Assembly: GCA_036971475.1 (NCBI GenBank)
Contig: JBAIZL010000003.1
Coordinates: forward strand, 56,236,842 to 56,300,841
Direction of reading: 5' to 3'
DNA length: 64,000 nucleotides
From: Prosapia bicincta
Taxonomy: Eukaryota > Arthropoda > Insecta > Hemiptera > Cercopidae
Shown here: positions 9,566 to 22,560 of the stretch, in pieces
Numbering within the stretch: position 1 is the first letter of the stretch
How the letters are laid out: each line of letters starts with the position of its first letter
Notes under the pieces: model-generated
Told to the model about the DNA's origin: nothing
What the model saw: only the letters and a program-made list of their open reading frames with translations
The model's database searches: none
Position numbers and translations under genes: made by a program

Positions 9566-11984
9566 GTATAAATCCTTGAAGTATTGACCAACAGTTTTTC
9601 AATATATAAATATTTTTATTTTCTCAAGTACCAGAATAACTACTTAATAGGGATATAAATATTTTATATTAAACATATTTCAAAACAAGATACTACTCAG
9701 TTTAGTTTCCTTCTATTCTGCCTCGTGATTTATCTACTTTATGGCTGGGTTAGTTCCTAACTAATGCATTTCAACTATAATTTGTATGTGGTATAAAAAT
9801 GTTTACAAATCATAGGTTTTTAAATGTAGCCTAATGTTTAAAATATTACGTTCCAAAGATACAGGATTTCACTTTTATTGCTTTGGCGATGCATTCGTTG
9901 TTGGAAACAGTTGCGTTAGCGAAGTGTGAAAACTATCAAATCATTTTGTGTCTTTATGCAAATAATAGGTTTATATTTTATTAACCTTTAATGTACAAAT
10001 TTATATAAATTGTGTACGTTTATATAAGCCTAATGTTAATTATACACAATATAAAAGATATGAGTAATATAATAAGTAACCCAAAATCATATATGAAACC
10101 TTTCCTGCAAATCTGACGTTTTGGGTTAGACCATGATTTTAGAAATGACCTTAGCGTTTTGACGTTCTGCCTCTTCTCGTGCGCAGGAGACTATGTGTCA
10201 GTGGCGCGACGAAGGACCTTCCTTTGCCATCCTTATAGAGAAAAAGAAATTACGCCCGTCTTCCTCCATTGGGAAACGTACAGTGCGCATGCGCCGTATA
10301 TAAATTTAGCTACCAAGATTGACCAATAAATAAGCGTTATTAATACATGTTTTAGTTTTATTTGTGCCTGAAGAATTAGGATCATTGGTTAAATACCAAA
10401 TTAAAATGTTAATAATATTTAAATGCACAATACTATAAGGCTTCAGGAATATCCCTTAATAATACACAGTTGATGAGTTTGCGTCCTAAAGTAAAACAAA
10501 GCACGCATTGAAGTAACTTGACTGATTTGTGGGAATATTAAACCCGAGTTGATGCTCCCATGCTGTTGATGTTCTTGGCTCCATTAACGAAATTCTGAGG
10601 GGGCCGCTTTGTAATGTATTGGGCTTCTTATTCCTTGTCGTCTCAAAAATATAACTAGGTTGTAAATAAAATAGATTTTGAATCTTTTTATTGGAGAGTC
10701 TAGATTTACCGCAAAATAAACAGTACTGAAACAGAATCAGGTGTAGTTGCCTTCTCGATCAGCGTTTGATTGTCGCCACGTACTCGTTTGGATTCCATTT
10801 CAGGTTATTTTTTGCTGGCATGGTGCTAACTACTGCAGAGAAATCTTTTATCCTAGAGCAATATTTTAGCTCATTTGGAATGGGACTGCATTAGACAACA
10901 TTGCTTTCCTTCAAGAAACTTTATTTAGTAGGCAACCGCCTCATCTTCCTCAGAACAAACTTTCCTTACCCAGCCCACGTCCTAGATCTTGCAACACCTG
11001 ACGCCTACAATTGGGGAATGGTGAAGTAGACGATTTTAAGAAAAAATAACCATGTGTATAACGAGCATGAAACAAACCCCCTTCGCCAAAATAATGCAAA
11101 ACCTTCAAGAATAGTACGAGTGTTGCCTCAACTTGAACGGAAGTCATATAGAACATGTTTATACCCGAGTCTAACATAACTAGCTTCTTTTTACTTGTAT
11201 GAGTTTGTAAAACTAAGTATATAAAATCTTACAACTGTTTCAGTGCTGTTTATTTTGACGCATACGGTACCTATTTCATTTGTTTAGGATCATTATGTTT
11301 TTTCAACTGTTTAATTGTTCTCAAATATTACTTTTATGTTTTGATGACTGGTTCACCGTCATTGGCGCCCCTACCGACGGTTTAAAACACTTACATCGAA
11401 CTTAAAAGGTTGCCCGTAGTGGATGGACCATTCCCGAATACGACCAGGTGCCACTTGCATGTTGATATTGTACAATGTTTTAAAGTTGTCCTATTGAGGT
11501 TATTCGTAGTAGGAAAAAAACTAAAAATTGCATTGGATAACATTTGAAATAATGTAGGAGAAACTACCATTCCTCCTGAGGTCCTGGGAATCCTTCTTTA
11601 GGTCGTGCTAAGCGCTTCTGCTGCAGGTTGTCTCCAGTACTTCGGTCGTCCTCTGCCCGTAATAATGAAAGTGATTTTTCAAGTTTAAATTACAAAAACT
11701 AATAAAATTTTATCAATAATAATAATGTTGGTAGGACAATCTAAAAAGTTTAAAGTTAATCATAATTCTAGGGAAAGAAACGTTTTTCGTTGAGTATATT
11801 TTAAAGTGCAATATGTGCGACTGCATTGGAGAAAATGTAGTGAATAGTTATTTTGTTCGAAATCGATTTCATCCAGACTTTGTTAAAATGCCAATAAAAA
11901 TGATGTCTTTACAACATGTTCTTAAATGTAAGTGATTCCGAATCAACTTTTTGTTGGCTTTGGTAGAATAATTATTGATTACTA
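9566..11984. other. 2.4 kb without a recognised gene
   Basis: AT-rich with two GC-richer patches: 10140-10310 (listed separately) and 11570-11665. In the second, the minus strand has a 31-codon open stretch (RAEDDRSTGDNLQQKR onward) ending in a stop near 11567. I do not recognise it, and its borders lack convincing splice sites. The minus-strand open frame at 10950-11177 has no motif and ordinary AT-rich composition. Confidence 0.4.
10260..10310 (+). promoter_or_regulatory. possible promoter: NRF-1-like palindrome next to a TATA-like box
   Basis: tgcgcatgcgcc at 10282-10293 matches the animal NRF-1 (insect Ewg) site YGCGCAYGCGCR at 11 of 12 positions. It is followed at once by gtatataaa. It sits in a 170-base GC-rich island in AT-rich surroundings. 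No transcript or coding region can be tied to it, so this is a weak call. Confidence 0.25.
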
Positions 11985-12125
11985 TACTACAGTTTCTCGA
12001 ATGTGAAAGGATTCAATAGATTAAACTTTTTTTACAGATTGGATTTCCCAGTTACGAACACAAGACAATTAATTGAACTGCTAACTTATAATACAACCAA
12101 ACTGTGTTGCTAAGTTCACATGATT
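11985..12125 (+). repeat. dispersed repeat D, left part only
   Basis: Matches 57735-57880: tactacagtttctcgaa, a T-run followed by acag or atag, acaataaattgaactgct and ggtgttgc-type blocks in the same order. It stops where the neighbouring LINE fragment begins at about 12126. Confidence 0.65.
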
Positions 12126-12510
12126 TGTACCTCTTCTTCTGCTGCCTACTTATATTGCTTGTATTATGGTTAGAGGTAGGCGATCAGTAAGGACAGCGGC
12201 CGTCTGTGTGTATCGTGGGTGGGGTAATATCTACCCAGTGAGGAAATGAGTGTGGATGTATGTGCGTGAGCCTGTTTGTAGAAACTTGTTGCTAAGTGTT
12301 GCAGGGGTGGTTTGATGAAAGGCACTTTCAAGTCAGTGTGAAACAGTGTTAATCTTGTACATCTAGGTGCCTTCGTGATTTGGAATAACCTTGTTTTGGA
12401 ATAACTGTAGTCTGCGGGTGCGTGTGTTGCCTGCATGGCTCCAGTCGGGTAAAGTATGGCTGCATGAGTATGCTGCGCAACATAGATACTTATATAGTAG
12501 TGGCGGCCCG
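12126..12510 (-). pseudogene. LINE ORF2 C-terminus and 3' flank, truncated at the satellite
   Basis: On the minus strand, 12436-12170 is open. It gives the C-terminal end of the same Jockey-like ORF2 as at 17940-18506: ITKAPRCTRLTLFHTDLKVP, then HLATSFYKQ, then GRY and the HRRP block that typically closes Jockey-clade ORF2 proteins. It keeps the reading through the position where the 18 kb copy has a stop codon (18067), so it helps define the true C-terminus. Upstream the protein is frameshifted near 12400-12470. Homology ends sharply at 12510, where satellite sequence starts. The LINE has lost everything 5' of this point. Confidence 0.85.
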
Positions 12511-12989
12511 AAGGACGTTATTAACTTAATATTTCTCTAAAGTTCTAACATTATTTCCTTTTTGCAAATTTTATAGTTTTACAATTGAATTTAAGGACTT
12601 TTATATAAAAATGCTAGGTTTCCCTAGCATAGGCTATATATAACTGTATATATAGTGCTAGATTTCCCAAAATTGTAGTTTACAAAGTCTATTTATGATT
12701 AGACATCCCCAGTAGGAGGTTGGTGAAATTTTAAACGATAAAATCATCATTTAACTTGGATTGTTTGACATTGTAGCTGCTGCCATCTGCGTGTATATTC
12801 CCAAACTAATTACCAATGGACGTAGCTAAAGCAGTAGCTATTAACTGTAAATGTTATGGTATAAGCCAAGACCTGTAAGATTTTGTTTATATCTGTGGTT
12901 ACAAACTGTTATGATTGGAAAGACGTTATTATTTTTATTTCTTTAAAGTTGTAACCTTAATTTCTATTCGCTGCTTTAATAGTTTAGCT

Positions 12990-15900
12990 AGCAACTGTAA
13001 ATGTTATGGTACAAGCCAAGACCTGTAAGATTTTGTTTATATCTGTGGTTACAAACTGTTAGGATTGGAAAGACGTTATTATTTTTATTTCTTTAAAGTT
13101 GTAACCTTAATTTCTATTCGCTGCTTTAATAGTTTAGCTAGCAACTGTAAATGTTATGGTACAAGCCAAGACCTGTAAGATTTTGTTTATATCTGTGGTT
13201 ACAAACTGTTAGGATTGGAAAGACGTTATTATTTTTATTTCTTTAAAGTTGTAACCTTAATTTCTATTCGCTGCTTTAATAGTTTAGCTAACAACTGTAA
13301 ATGTTATGGTATAAGCCAAGACCTGTAAGATTTTGTTTATATCTGTGGTTACAAACTGTTAGGATTGGAAAGACGTTATTATTTTTATTTCTTTAAAGTT
13401 GTAACCTTAATTTCTATTCGCTGCTTTAATAGTTTAGCTAGCAACTCTAAATGTTATGGTACAAGCCATGATCTGTAAAATTTTGTTTATATCTATGGTT
13501 ACAAACTGTTAGGATTGGAAAGACGTTATTATTTTTATTTCTTTAAAGTTGTAACCTTAATTTCTATTCGCTGCTTTAATAGCTTAGCTAGCAACTGTAA
13601 ATGTTATGGTACAAGCCATGATCTGTAAAATTTTGTTTATATCTATGGTTACAAACTGTTAGGATTGGAAAGACGTTATTAATTTATTATTTCTCTAAAG
13701 TTGTAACTTTAATTTCTATTCGCTGCTTTAATAGCTTAGCTAGCAACTGTAAATGTTATGGTACAAGCCATGATCTGTAAAATTTTGTTTATATCTATGG
13801 TTACAAACTGTTATGATTAGAAAGACGTTATTAATTTATTATTTCTCTAAAGTTGTAACTTTAATTTCTATTCGCTGCTTTAATAGCTTAGCTAACAACG
13901 GTAAATGGTATGGTATAAGCCATGACCTGTAAGATTTTGTTTATATCTGTGGTTACAAACTGTTAGGATTGGAAAGACGTTATTAATTTATTATTTCTCT
14001 AAAGTTGTAACTTTAATTTCTATTCGCTGCTTTAATAGCTTAGCTAGCAACTGTAAATGTTATGGTATAAGCCAAGACCTGTAAGATTTTGTTTATATCT
14101 GTGGTTACAAACTGTTAGGATTGGAAAGACGTTATTAATTTATTATTTCTCTAAAGTTGTAACTTTAATTTCTATTCGCTGCTTTAATAGTTTAGCTAGC
14201 AACTGTAAATGTTATGGTACAAGCCATGATCTGTAAAATTTTGTTTATATCTGTGGTTACAAACTGTTAGGATTGGAAAGACGTTATTAATTTATTATTT
14301 CTCTAAAGTTGTAACTTTAATTTCTATTCGCTGCTTTAATAGTTTAGCTAGCAACTGTAAATGTTATGGTACAAGCCATGATCTGTAAAATTTTGTTTAT
14401 ATCTATGGTTACAAACTGTTAGGATTAGAAAGACGTTATTAATTTATTATTTCTCTAAAGTTGTAACTTTAATTTCTATTCGCTGCTTTAATAGTTTAGC
14501 TAGCAACTGTAAATGTTATGGTACAAGCCATGATCTGTAAAATTTTGTTTATATCTATGGTTACAAACTGTTAGGATTGGAAAGACGTTATTAATTTATT
14601 ATTTCTCTAAAGTTGTAACTCTAATTTCTATTCGCTGCTTTAATAGTTTAGCTAGCAACTGTAAATGTTATGGTACAAGCCATGATCTGTAAAATTTTGT
14701 TTATATCTGTGGTTTCAAACTGTTAGGATTGGAAAGACGTTATTAATTTATTATTTCTCTAAAGTTGTAACTTTAATTTCTATTCGCTGCTTTAATAGTT
14801 TAGCTAGCAACTGTAAATGTTATGGTACAAGCCATGATCTGTAAACTTTTGTTTATATCTATGGTTACAAACTGTTAGGATTGGAAAGACGTTATTAATT
14901 TATTATTTCTCTAAAGTTGTAACTTTAATTTCTATTCGCTGCTTTAATAGTTTAGCTAGCAACTGTAAATGTTATGGTACAAGCCATGATCTGTAAAATT
15001 TTGTTTATATCTGTGGTTACAAACTGTTAGGATTGGAAAGACGTTATTAATTTATTATTTCTCTAAAGTTGTAACTTTAATTTCTATTCACTGCTTTAAT
15101 AGTTTAGCTAGCAACTGTAAATGTTATGGTACAAGCCATGATCTGTAAAATTTTGTTTATATCTATGGTTACCAACTGTTAGGATTGGAAAGACGTTATT
15201 AATTTATTATTTCTCGAAAGTTGTAACTTTAATTTCTATTCGCTGCTTTAATAGTTTAGCTAGCAACTGTAAATGTTATGGTACAAGCCATGATCTGTAA
15301 AATTTTGTTTATATCTATGGTTACAAACTGTTAGGATTGGAAAGACGTTATTAGCTTATTATTTCTCTAAAGTTGTAACTTTAATTTCTATTCGCTGCTT
15401 TAATAGTTTAGCTAGCAACTGTAAATGTTATGGTACAAGCCATGATCTGTAAAATTTTGTTTATATCTATGGTTACAAACTGTTAGGATTGGAAAGACGT
15501 TATTAATTTATTATTTCTCTAAAGTTGTAACTTTAATTTCTATTCGCTGCTTTAATAGTTTAGCTAGCAACTGTAAATGTTATGGTACAAGCCATGATCT
15601 GTAAAATTTTATTTATATCTATGGTTACAAACTATTAGGATTGGAAAGACGTTATTAGCTTATTATTTCGCTAAAGTTGTAACTTTAATTTCTATTCGCT
15701 GCTTTAATAGTTTAGCTAGCAACTGTAAATGTTATGGTACAAGCCATGATCTGTAAAATTTTGTTTATATCTATGGTTACAAACTGTTAGGATTGGAAAG
15801 ACGTTATTAATTTATTATTTCTCTAAAGTTGTAACTTTAATTTCTATTCGCTGCTTTAATAGTTTAGCTAGCAACTGTAAATGTTATGGTACAAGCCATG

Positions 15901-17088
15901 ATCTGTAAAATTTTATTTATATCTATGGTTACAAACTATTAGGATTGGAAAGACGTTATTAGCTTATTATTTCTCTAAAGTTGTAACTTTAATTTCTATT
16001 CGCTGCTTTAATAGTTTAGCTAGCAACTGTAAATGTTATGGTACAAGCCATGATCTGTAAAATTTTATTTATATCTATGGTTACAAACTATTAGGATTGG
16101 AAAGACGTTATTAGCTTATTATTTCTCTAAAGTTGTAACTTTAATTTCTATTCGCTGCTTTAATAGTTTAGCTAGCAACTGTAAATGTTATGGTACAAGC
16201 CATGATCTGTAAAATTTTGTTTATATCTATGGTTACAAACTGTTAGGATTGGAAAGACGTTATTAGCTTATTATTTCTCTAAAGTTGTAACTTTAATTTC
16301 TATTCGCTGCTTTAATAGTTTAGCTAGCAACTGTAAATGTTATGGTACAAGCCATGATCTGTAAAATTTTGTTTATATCTATGGTTACAAACTGTTAGGA
16401 TTGGAAAGACGTTATTAATTTATTATTTCTCTAAAGTTGTAACTTTAATTTCTATTCGCTGCTTTAATAGTTTAGCTAGCAACTGTAAATGTTATGGTAC
16501 AAGCCATGATCTGTAAAATTTTATTTATATCTATGGTTACAAACTATTAGGATTGGAAAGACGTTATTAGCTTATTATTTCTCTAAAGTTGTAACTTTAA
16601 TTTCTATTCGCTGCTTTAATAGTTTAGCTAGCAACTGTAAATGTTATGGTACAAGCCATGATCTGTAAAATTTTGTTTATATCTATGGTTACAAACTGTT
16701 AGGATTGGAAAGACGTTATTAATTTATTATTTCTCTAAAGTTGTAACTTTAATTTCTATTCGCTGCTTTAATAGTTTAGCTAGCAACTGTAAATGTTATG
16801 GTACAAGCCATGATCTGTAAAATTTTATTTATATCTATGGTTACAAACTATTAGGATTGGAAAGACGTTATTAGCTTATTATTTCTCTAAAGTTGTAACT
16901 TTAATTTCTATTCGCTGCTTTAATAGTTTAGCTAGCAACTGTAAATGTTATGGTACAAGCCATGATCTGTAAAATTTTGTTTATATCTATGGTTACAAAC
17001 TATTAGGATTGGAAAGACGTTATTAGCTTATTATTTCTCTAAAGTTGTAACTTTAATTTCTATTCGCTGCTTTAATAGTTTAGCTATC
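12990..17088 (+). repeat. short satellite units, 150-152 bp, about 28 copies
   Basis: Units start at gcaactgtaaatg every 150 bases in the first five copies and every 152 bases later. The 2-base change lies in gttattatttttatttcttt versus gttattaatttattatttctc. Each unit equals the long unit minus about 230 bases: aatagttt is joined directly to agctagcaactg, whereas in the long unit these are separated by the acagatgaattt ... gcagt segment. From about 15.3 kb onward, units with ttagctta and units with ttaattta partly alternate, a two-unit (about 303 bp) higher-order pattern. All short units carry the type-1 signature (gttgtaacttt with gctgcttt). No coding function is suggested. Confidence 0.95.
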
Positions 17089-17375
17089 AACTGTAAATGT
17101 TATGGTTTAAGGCATGATCTTTAAGATTTTGTTTATATCTGTGGTTACAAACTGTTAGGATTAGAAAGACGTTATTAATTTATTATTTTTCTAAAGTTGT
17201 AACCTTAGTTTCTATTCGCAACTCTTATAGTTTTACAGATGAATTTAAGGACTTTTATATAAAAAAACACTGTATATATAGTGCTAGGTTCCCCAACATT
17301 GTAGTCTACAAAGTCAATTTATGATTAGACATCCCCTGCAGGAGGTTGATGAAATTTTAAACCATAGAATCATCA

Positions 17376-17385
17376 TTTAACTTGC
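17376..17385 (+). repeat. target-site duplication, left copy
   Basis: atttaacttg here is repeated at 19027-19036, flanking the LINE. Joining the flanks at this repeat restores an uninterrupted satellite unit. Confidence 0.8.
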
Positions 17386-19026
17386 ATTTTTTTTTCTTTC
17401 ATCCGGGTCTGAGCCCTCAAAACCCGCCTAGCCCTCGTGGCAGCCAACCTCTAGCTAGCTACCTCCGTCTCACATGCGCATGCGGTTAGTATTCCTACCG
17501 CGAGTGAAGGAAACGGGATTGATTACCCATGTACCAAGCTCATAAGCTCTTTCCATGGAGAATCAGGAGATAGTGAAATGAAACATTACGGTAAGTGTCG
17601 CGCTAAGAGCGGGATGAAAAAAAAACCTGGCAAGAAAGAAACCCTGCCAGGAAAAATCCCGCGACAGGTCATGCAGGAACCCTGGGGGCTTGGATCACCT
17701 TATGCTGAAGAATAAGGAGAGGTATTACCTTGCAACTACCTTGTTAGTGAGTCTATCACAGGAATGACATGCACCTCTTCTTCTGCTGCCTACTCGAAAC
17801 TGAAAAGGCATGCAATCAAATTAGTACTTCCGTTGGGGCTAAACTACTTTCCTGGAGATGTACCCCTGCGTCACCTGGAACATAACTGTGAAGCAGAATT
17901 TATTAGTATGTATATTTTATTTTGGTGGTATGGTGTGAGCTAGGCTGTCAGTAAGGACAGCGGCCGTCTGTGTGTGTCGTGGGTGGAGCCATATCTACCC
18001 AGTGAGGAAATGAGTGTGGATGTTGTATGTACATGAGCATGTTTGTAGAACTTTGTTGCTAAGTGTCAGACGTGTTGTTTCATAAAAGGCACTTTCAAGT
18101 CAGTGTGAAGCAGTGTTAATCTTGTACATCTAGGTGCCTTCGTGATTATTCGCAAAACCTTGTTTTGGAATAACTGTAGTCTGCGTGTGCGTGTGTTACC
18201 TGCATGGCCCCAGACGGGAGGTGCGTAAGTGAGTATGCTGCGCAACATAGAAACATATATAGTAGTGGCCGCCCGTAGTAAAAGTGGGCTTGTTGTGTTA
18301 AGCATATGATATAGTTGTGTTAATCTGATTGTTGCCTTCTTTAAAATGGTGGTAATGTGAGGATTCCAAGTCAGGCCTCTGTCGAATATGACTCCCAGAT
18401 ATTTGACCTGGTTTCCCCAGTGCATGTCCTTGCCTAATAGTTTTAGTGGTGTGTTGAGCTGGTGTGCCCTACGTTTGGAGAGAAGTAAACTGGCACTTGG
18501 CCACATTCACCCTAACACTCTAGTAGCTCAGTCATGATTCTAGTACTGTGGTGGTCCTGTAAATATAAGTGTATTAGATGTGGTTTCCATGACTGAGCGG
18601 ATAACGCGGTGTCATCTGCAAATATGGCCACTTGAATGTAGAGTGTTGTCGGTATGTCGTTAATGTAGATGTTGAGCAATACGGGCCCAATAATTCAGCC
18701 CTGAGGGATTTCGGCCCGTATAGTCCGTAGTGTAGATTGAGCTTGATCTACATCAACCCAAAACTTACGGTTGGACAGGTATAAGCTAACTAGCCTCATA
18801 TGTGTATGAGCCCGTCTGGAAAGCCATAGTGACGTAGTTTCACTAAGAGCCCGTTGTGCCAGACGCGGTCAAAGGCATTTTCAATGTCCAGAAAGACAAC
18901 CCCAGTCGAGCAGTAATTGTTGAAACCCTTGGCTGCATGCTCCACCACTCTCATCAGCTGATGCGTAGCCAGGTGCCTTGTCCTAAGGCCCTAATTGCTC
19001 TGGCCTCAGTGTGTTGTGTGTGTGGA
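17386..19026 (-). mobile_element. 5'-truncated Jockey-like LINE inserted in the satellite
   Basis: A 1.64 kb non-LTR retrotransposon in minus orientation. Its plus-strand left end starts with a T-run (17388-17395), the complement of a poly-A tail. It is flanked by a 10-base repeat (9 bases plus one shared A). It contains a 3' UTR of about 550 bases (17396-17939, including a perfect 7-bp stem cctggca/tgccagg near 17620) and the C-terminal half of ORF2. The right end, 19026, is a truncation inside the reverse transcriptase palm domain, because the copy at 3085-4031 continues past this point. This is the usual product of incomplete target-primed reverse transcription. Confidence 0.9.
17940..19026 (-). 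pseudogene. LINE ORF2 C-terminal half (reverse transcriptase palm and thumb)
   Basis: Read on the minus strand, the motifs occur in order. LDIENAFDRVWHNGLL is the palm motif A region, followed by GFPDGLI. IPQG, a stop codon near 18694, then IIGPVLLN.YIND corresponds to the usual PQGS.L.P.L box. VAIFADDTAL is the catalytic FADD box (about 18625). YLGVIFDRGLTWNPHI and QNKVLRIITKAPR belong to the thumb and C-terminal region. HLATKFYKHA and HRRP close the protein, with the stop at 17940-17942. The stretch 18506-18066 is open for 146 codons. Frame breaks near 18795 and 18515, the stop in the PQG box and a TGA at about 18067 make it inactive. The order and motifs are those of Jockey-clade LINEs. 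Confidence 0.9.
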
Positions 19027-19036
19027 ATTTAACTTG
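19027..19036 (+). repeat. target-site duplication, right copy
   Basis: Second copy of atttaacttg. The satellite unit continues from here in phase with the one broken at 17385. Confidence 0.8.
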
Positions 19037-22000
19037 GATTGTTCGAACTTGTAGGTGCTGCCATCTGCGTACTATTTAAAAATTATTTACCAAAGGACGT
19101 TGCTAAATGCAGTAGCTAGCAACTGTAAAAATGTTATGGTTTAAGGCATGATCTGTAAGATTTTTTTATATCTGTGGTTACAAAATGTTAGGATTAGAAA
19201 GACGTTATTAATTTATTATTTCTCTAAAGTTGTAATCTTAATTTCTATTCGCTGCTTTAATAGTTTTAAAGATGAATTTAAGAAATTTTATATAAAAAAA
19301 AACACCGTATATATAGTGCTATGTTCCCCAACATTGTAGTTTACAATGTCTGTTTATGATTGGACATCCCCAGTAGGAGGTTGGTGGAATTTTAAACCAT
19401 CGAATCATCATTTGACTTGGATTATTTGACCTTGTAGGTGCTGGCATCTGCGTTACTATTTCCAAACTATTTATCAATGGACGTTGCTGAGTGCAGTAGC
19501 TAGCAACTGTAAATGTTGTGGTTTAAGGCATATTCTTTAGGATTTTGTTTATATCTGTGGTTACAAACTGTTAGGATTGGAAAGACGTTATTAATTTATT
19601 ATTTCTCTAAAGTTGTAATTTTAATTTCTATTCGCTGCTTTAATAGTTTTAAAGATGAATTTAAGAAATTTTATATAAAAAAAAACACCGTATATATAGT
19701 GCTAGGTTCCCCAACATTGTAGCTTACAATGTCTGTTTATGATTGGACATCCCCAGTAGGAGGTTGGTGGAATTTTAAACCATCGAATCATCATTTGACT
19801 TGGCTAATTTGACCTTGTAGGTGCTGGCATCTGCGTTACTATTTCCAAACTATTTATCAATGGACGTTGCTGAGTGCAGTAGCTAGCAACTGTAAATGTT
19901 GTGGTTTAAGGCATGATCTTTAGGATTTTGCTTATATCTGTGGTTACAAACTGTTAGGATTGGAAAGACGTTATTAATTTATTATTTCTCTAAAGTTGTA
20001 ATTTTAATTTCTATTCGCTGCTTTAATAGTTTTACAGATGAATTTAAGGAGTTTTATATAAAAAAAAAACACCGTATATATAGTGCTACGTTCCCCAAAA
20101 TTGTAGTTTACAATGTCTGTTTATGATTGGACATCCCCAGTAGGAGGTTGGTGGAATTTTAAACCATCGAATCATCATTTGACTTGGATTATTTGACCTT
20201 GTAGGCGCTGGCATCTGCGTTACTATTTCCAAACTATTTATCAATGGACGTTGCTGAGTGCAGTAGCTAGCGACTGTAAATGTTGTGGTTTAAGGCATGA
20301 TCTTTAAGATTTTGTTTATATCTGTGGTTACAAACTGTTAGGATTGGAAAGACGTTATTAATTTATTATTTCTCTAAAGCTGTAACGTTAATTTCTATTC
20401 GCTACTTTAATAGTTTTACAGATGAATTTAATGAGATTTATATAAAAAAAAACACTGTATATATAGTGCTATGTTCCCCAACATTGTAGTTTACAATGTC
20501 TGTTTATGAATGGACATCCCCAGCAGGAGGTTGGTGGAATTTTAAACCATCGAATCATCATTTGACTTGGATTATTTGACCTTGTAGGTGCTGGCATCTG
20601 CGTTACTATTTCCAAACTATTTATCAATGGACGTTGCTGAGTGCAGTAGCTAGCAACTGTAAATGTTGTGGTTTAAGGCATGATCTTTAAGTTTTTGTTT
20701 ATATCTGTGGTTACAAACTGTTAGGATTGGAAAGACGTTATTAATTTATTATTTCTCTAAAGCTGTAACGTTAATTTCTATTCGCTACTTTAATAGTTTT
20801 ACAGATGAATTTAATGAGTTTTATATAAAAAAAAACACTGTATATATAGTGCTATGTTCCCCAACATTGTAGTTTACAATGTCTGTTTATGATTGGACAT
20901 CCCCAGTAGGAGGTTGGTGGAATTTTAAACCATCGAATCATCATTTGACTTGGATTATTTGACCTTGTAGGTGCTGGCATCTGCGTTACTATTTCCAAAC
21001 TATTTATCAATGGACGTTGCTGAGTGCAGTAGCTAGCAACTGTAAATGTTGTGGTTTAAGGCATGATCTTTAGGTTTTTGTTTATATCTGTGGTTACAAA
21101 CTGTTAGGATTGGAAAGACGTTATTAATTTATTATTTCTCTAAAGCTGTAACGTTAATTTCTATTCGCTACTTTAATAGTTTTACAGATGAATTTAATGA
21201 GTTTTATATAAAACAAAAAACACCGTATATATAGTGCTATGTACCCCAACATTGTAGTTTACAATGTCTGTTTATGATTGGACATCCCCAGTAGGAGGTT
21301 GGTGGAATTTTAAACCATCGAATCATCATTTGACTTGGATTATTTGACCTTGTAGGTGCTGGCATCTGCGTTACTATTTCCAAACTATTTATTAATGGAC
21401 GTTGCTGAGTGCAGTAGCTAGCAACTGCAAATGTTGTAGTTTAAGGCATGATCTTTAAGATTTTGTTTATATCTGTGGTTACAAACTGTTAGGATTGGAA
21501 AGACGTTATTAATTTATTATTTCTCTAAAGTTGTAACTTTAATTTCTATTCGCTGCTTTAATAGTTTTACAGATGAATTTAAGGAATTTTATATTTAAAA
21601 AAACACCGTATATATAGTGCTAGGTTCCCCAACCTTGTAGTTTACAATGTCTGTTTATGATTGGACATCCCCAGTAGGAGGTTGGTGGAATTTTAAACCA
21701 TCGAATCATCATTTGACTTGGATTGTTCGAACTTGTAGGTGCTGCCATCTGCGTACTATTTAAAAATTATTTACCAAAGGACGTTGCTAAATGCAGTAGC
21801 TAGCAACTGTAAAAATGTTATGGTTTAAGGCATGATCTGTAAGATTTTTTTATATCTGTGGTTACAAACTGTTAGGATTAGAAAGACGTTATTAATTTAT
21901 TATTTCTCTAAAGTTGTAATCTTAGTTTCTATTCGCTGCTTTAATAGTTTTAAAGATGAATTTAAGAAATTTTATATAAAAAAAAACACCGTATATATAG

Positions 22001-22560
22001 TGCTAGGTTCCCCAACATTGTAGCTTACAATGTCTGTTTATGATTGGACATCCCCTGTAGGAGGTTGGTGGAATTTTATACCATCGAATCATCATTTGAC
22101 TTGGATTATTTGACCTTGTAGGTGCTGGCATCTGCGTTACTATTTCCAAACTATTTATCAATGGACGTTGCTGAGTGCAGTAGCTAGCAACTGTAAATGT
22201 TGTGGTTTAAGGCATGATCTTTAGGATTTTGTTTATATCTGTGGTTACAAACTGTTAGGATTGGAAAGACGTTATTAATTTATTACTTCTCTAAAGTTGT
22301 AATTTTAATTTCTATTCGCTGCTTTAATAGTTTTAAAGATGAATTTAAGAAATTTTATATAAAAAAAAACACCGTATATATAGTGCTAGGTTCCCCAACA
22401 TTGTAGCTTACAATGTCTGTTTATGATTGGACATCCCCAGTAGGAGGTTGGTGGAATTTTAAACCATCGAATCATCATTTGACTTGGATTATTTAACCTT
22501 ATAGGTGCTGGCATCTGCGTTACTATTTCCAAACTATTTATCAATGGACGTTGCTGAGTG
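19027..22560 (+). repeat. seven-unit spaced duplication at the left end
   Basis: The edge-type units with gttcgaacttgtaggtgctg and a ttaaaaattatttacc variant at 19040-19130 recur at 21720-21810. Matching features are spaced 2684 bases apart (seven units). The next unit, marked by gaatttaagaaatttt, recurs at the same spacing (about 19650 and 22340). At least two consecutive units were therefore copied together. Confidence 0.8.

Larger units (their letters stand above)
12511..17385 (+). repeat. satellite locus, left part (short-unit array with long-unit ends)
   Basis: Begins inside a long (383-bp type) unit at the aaagacgtta-type position and continues as one diverged long unit to about 12842. 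It then holds about 28 short units and resumes as a long unit from about 17085 to the LINE insertion point at 17385. The last bases (atttaacttg) are repeated at 19027-19036 on the far side of the LINE, where the unit continues in phase. This array and the one from 19027 were therefore a single array before insertion. Confidence 0.95.

Noticed and set aside
10950..11177. 75-codon minus-strand open frame
   Set aside because: No motif, no homologue recognised and no splice or promoter context; expected by chance in a window of this size.
11350..11400. tggcgccc-like string near 11364 considered as a tRNA-Lys primer-binding site of another LTR element
   Set aside because: The match ends after eight bases and no LTR-like TG...CA unit precedes it.
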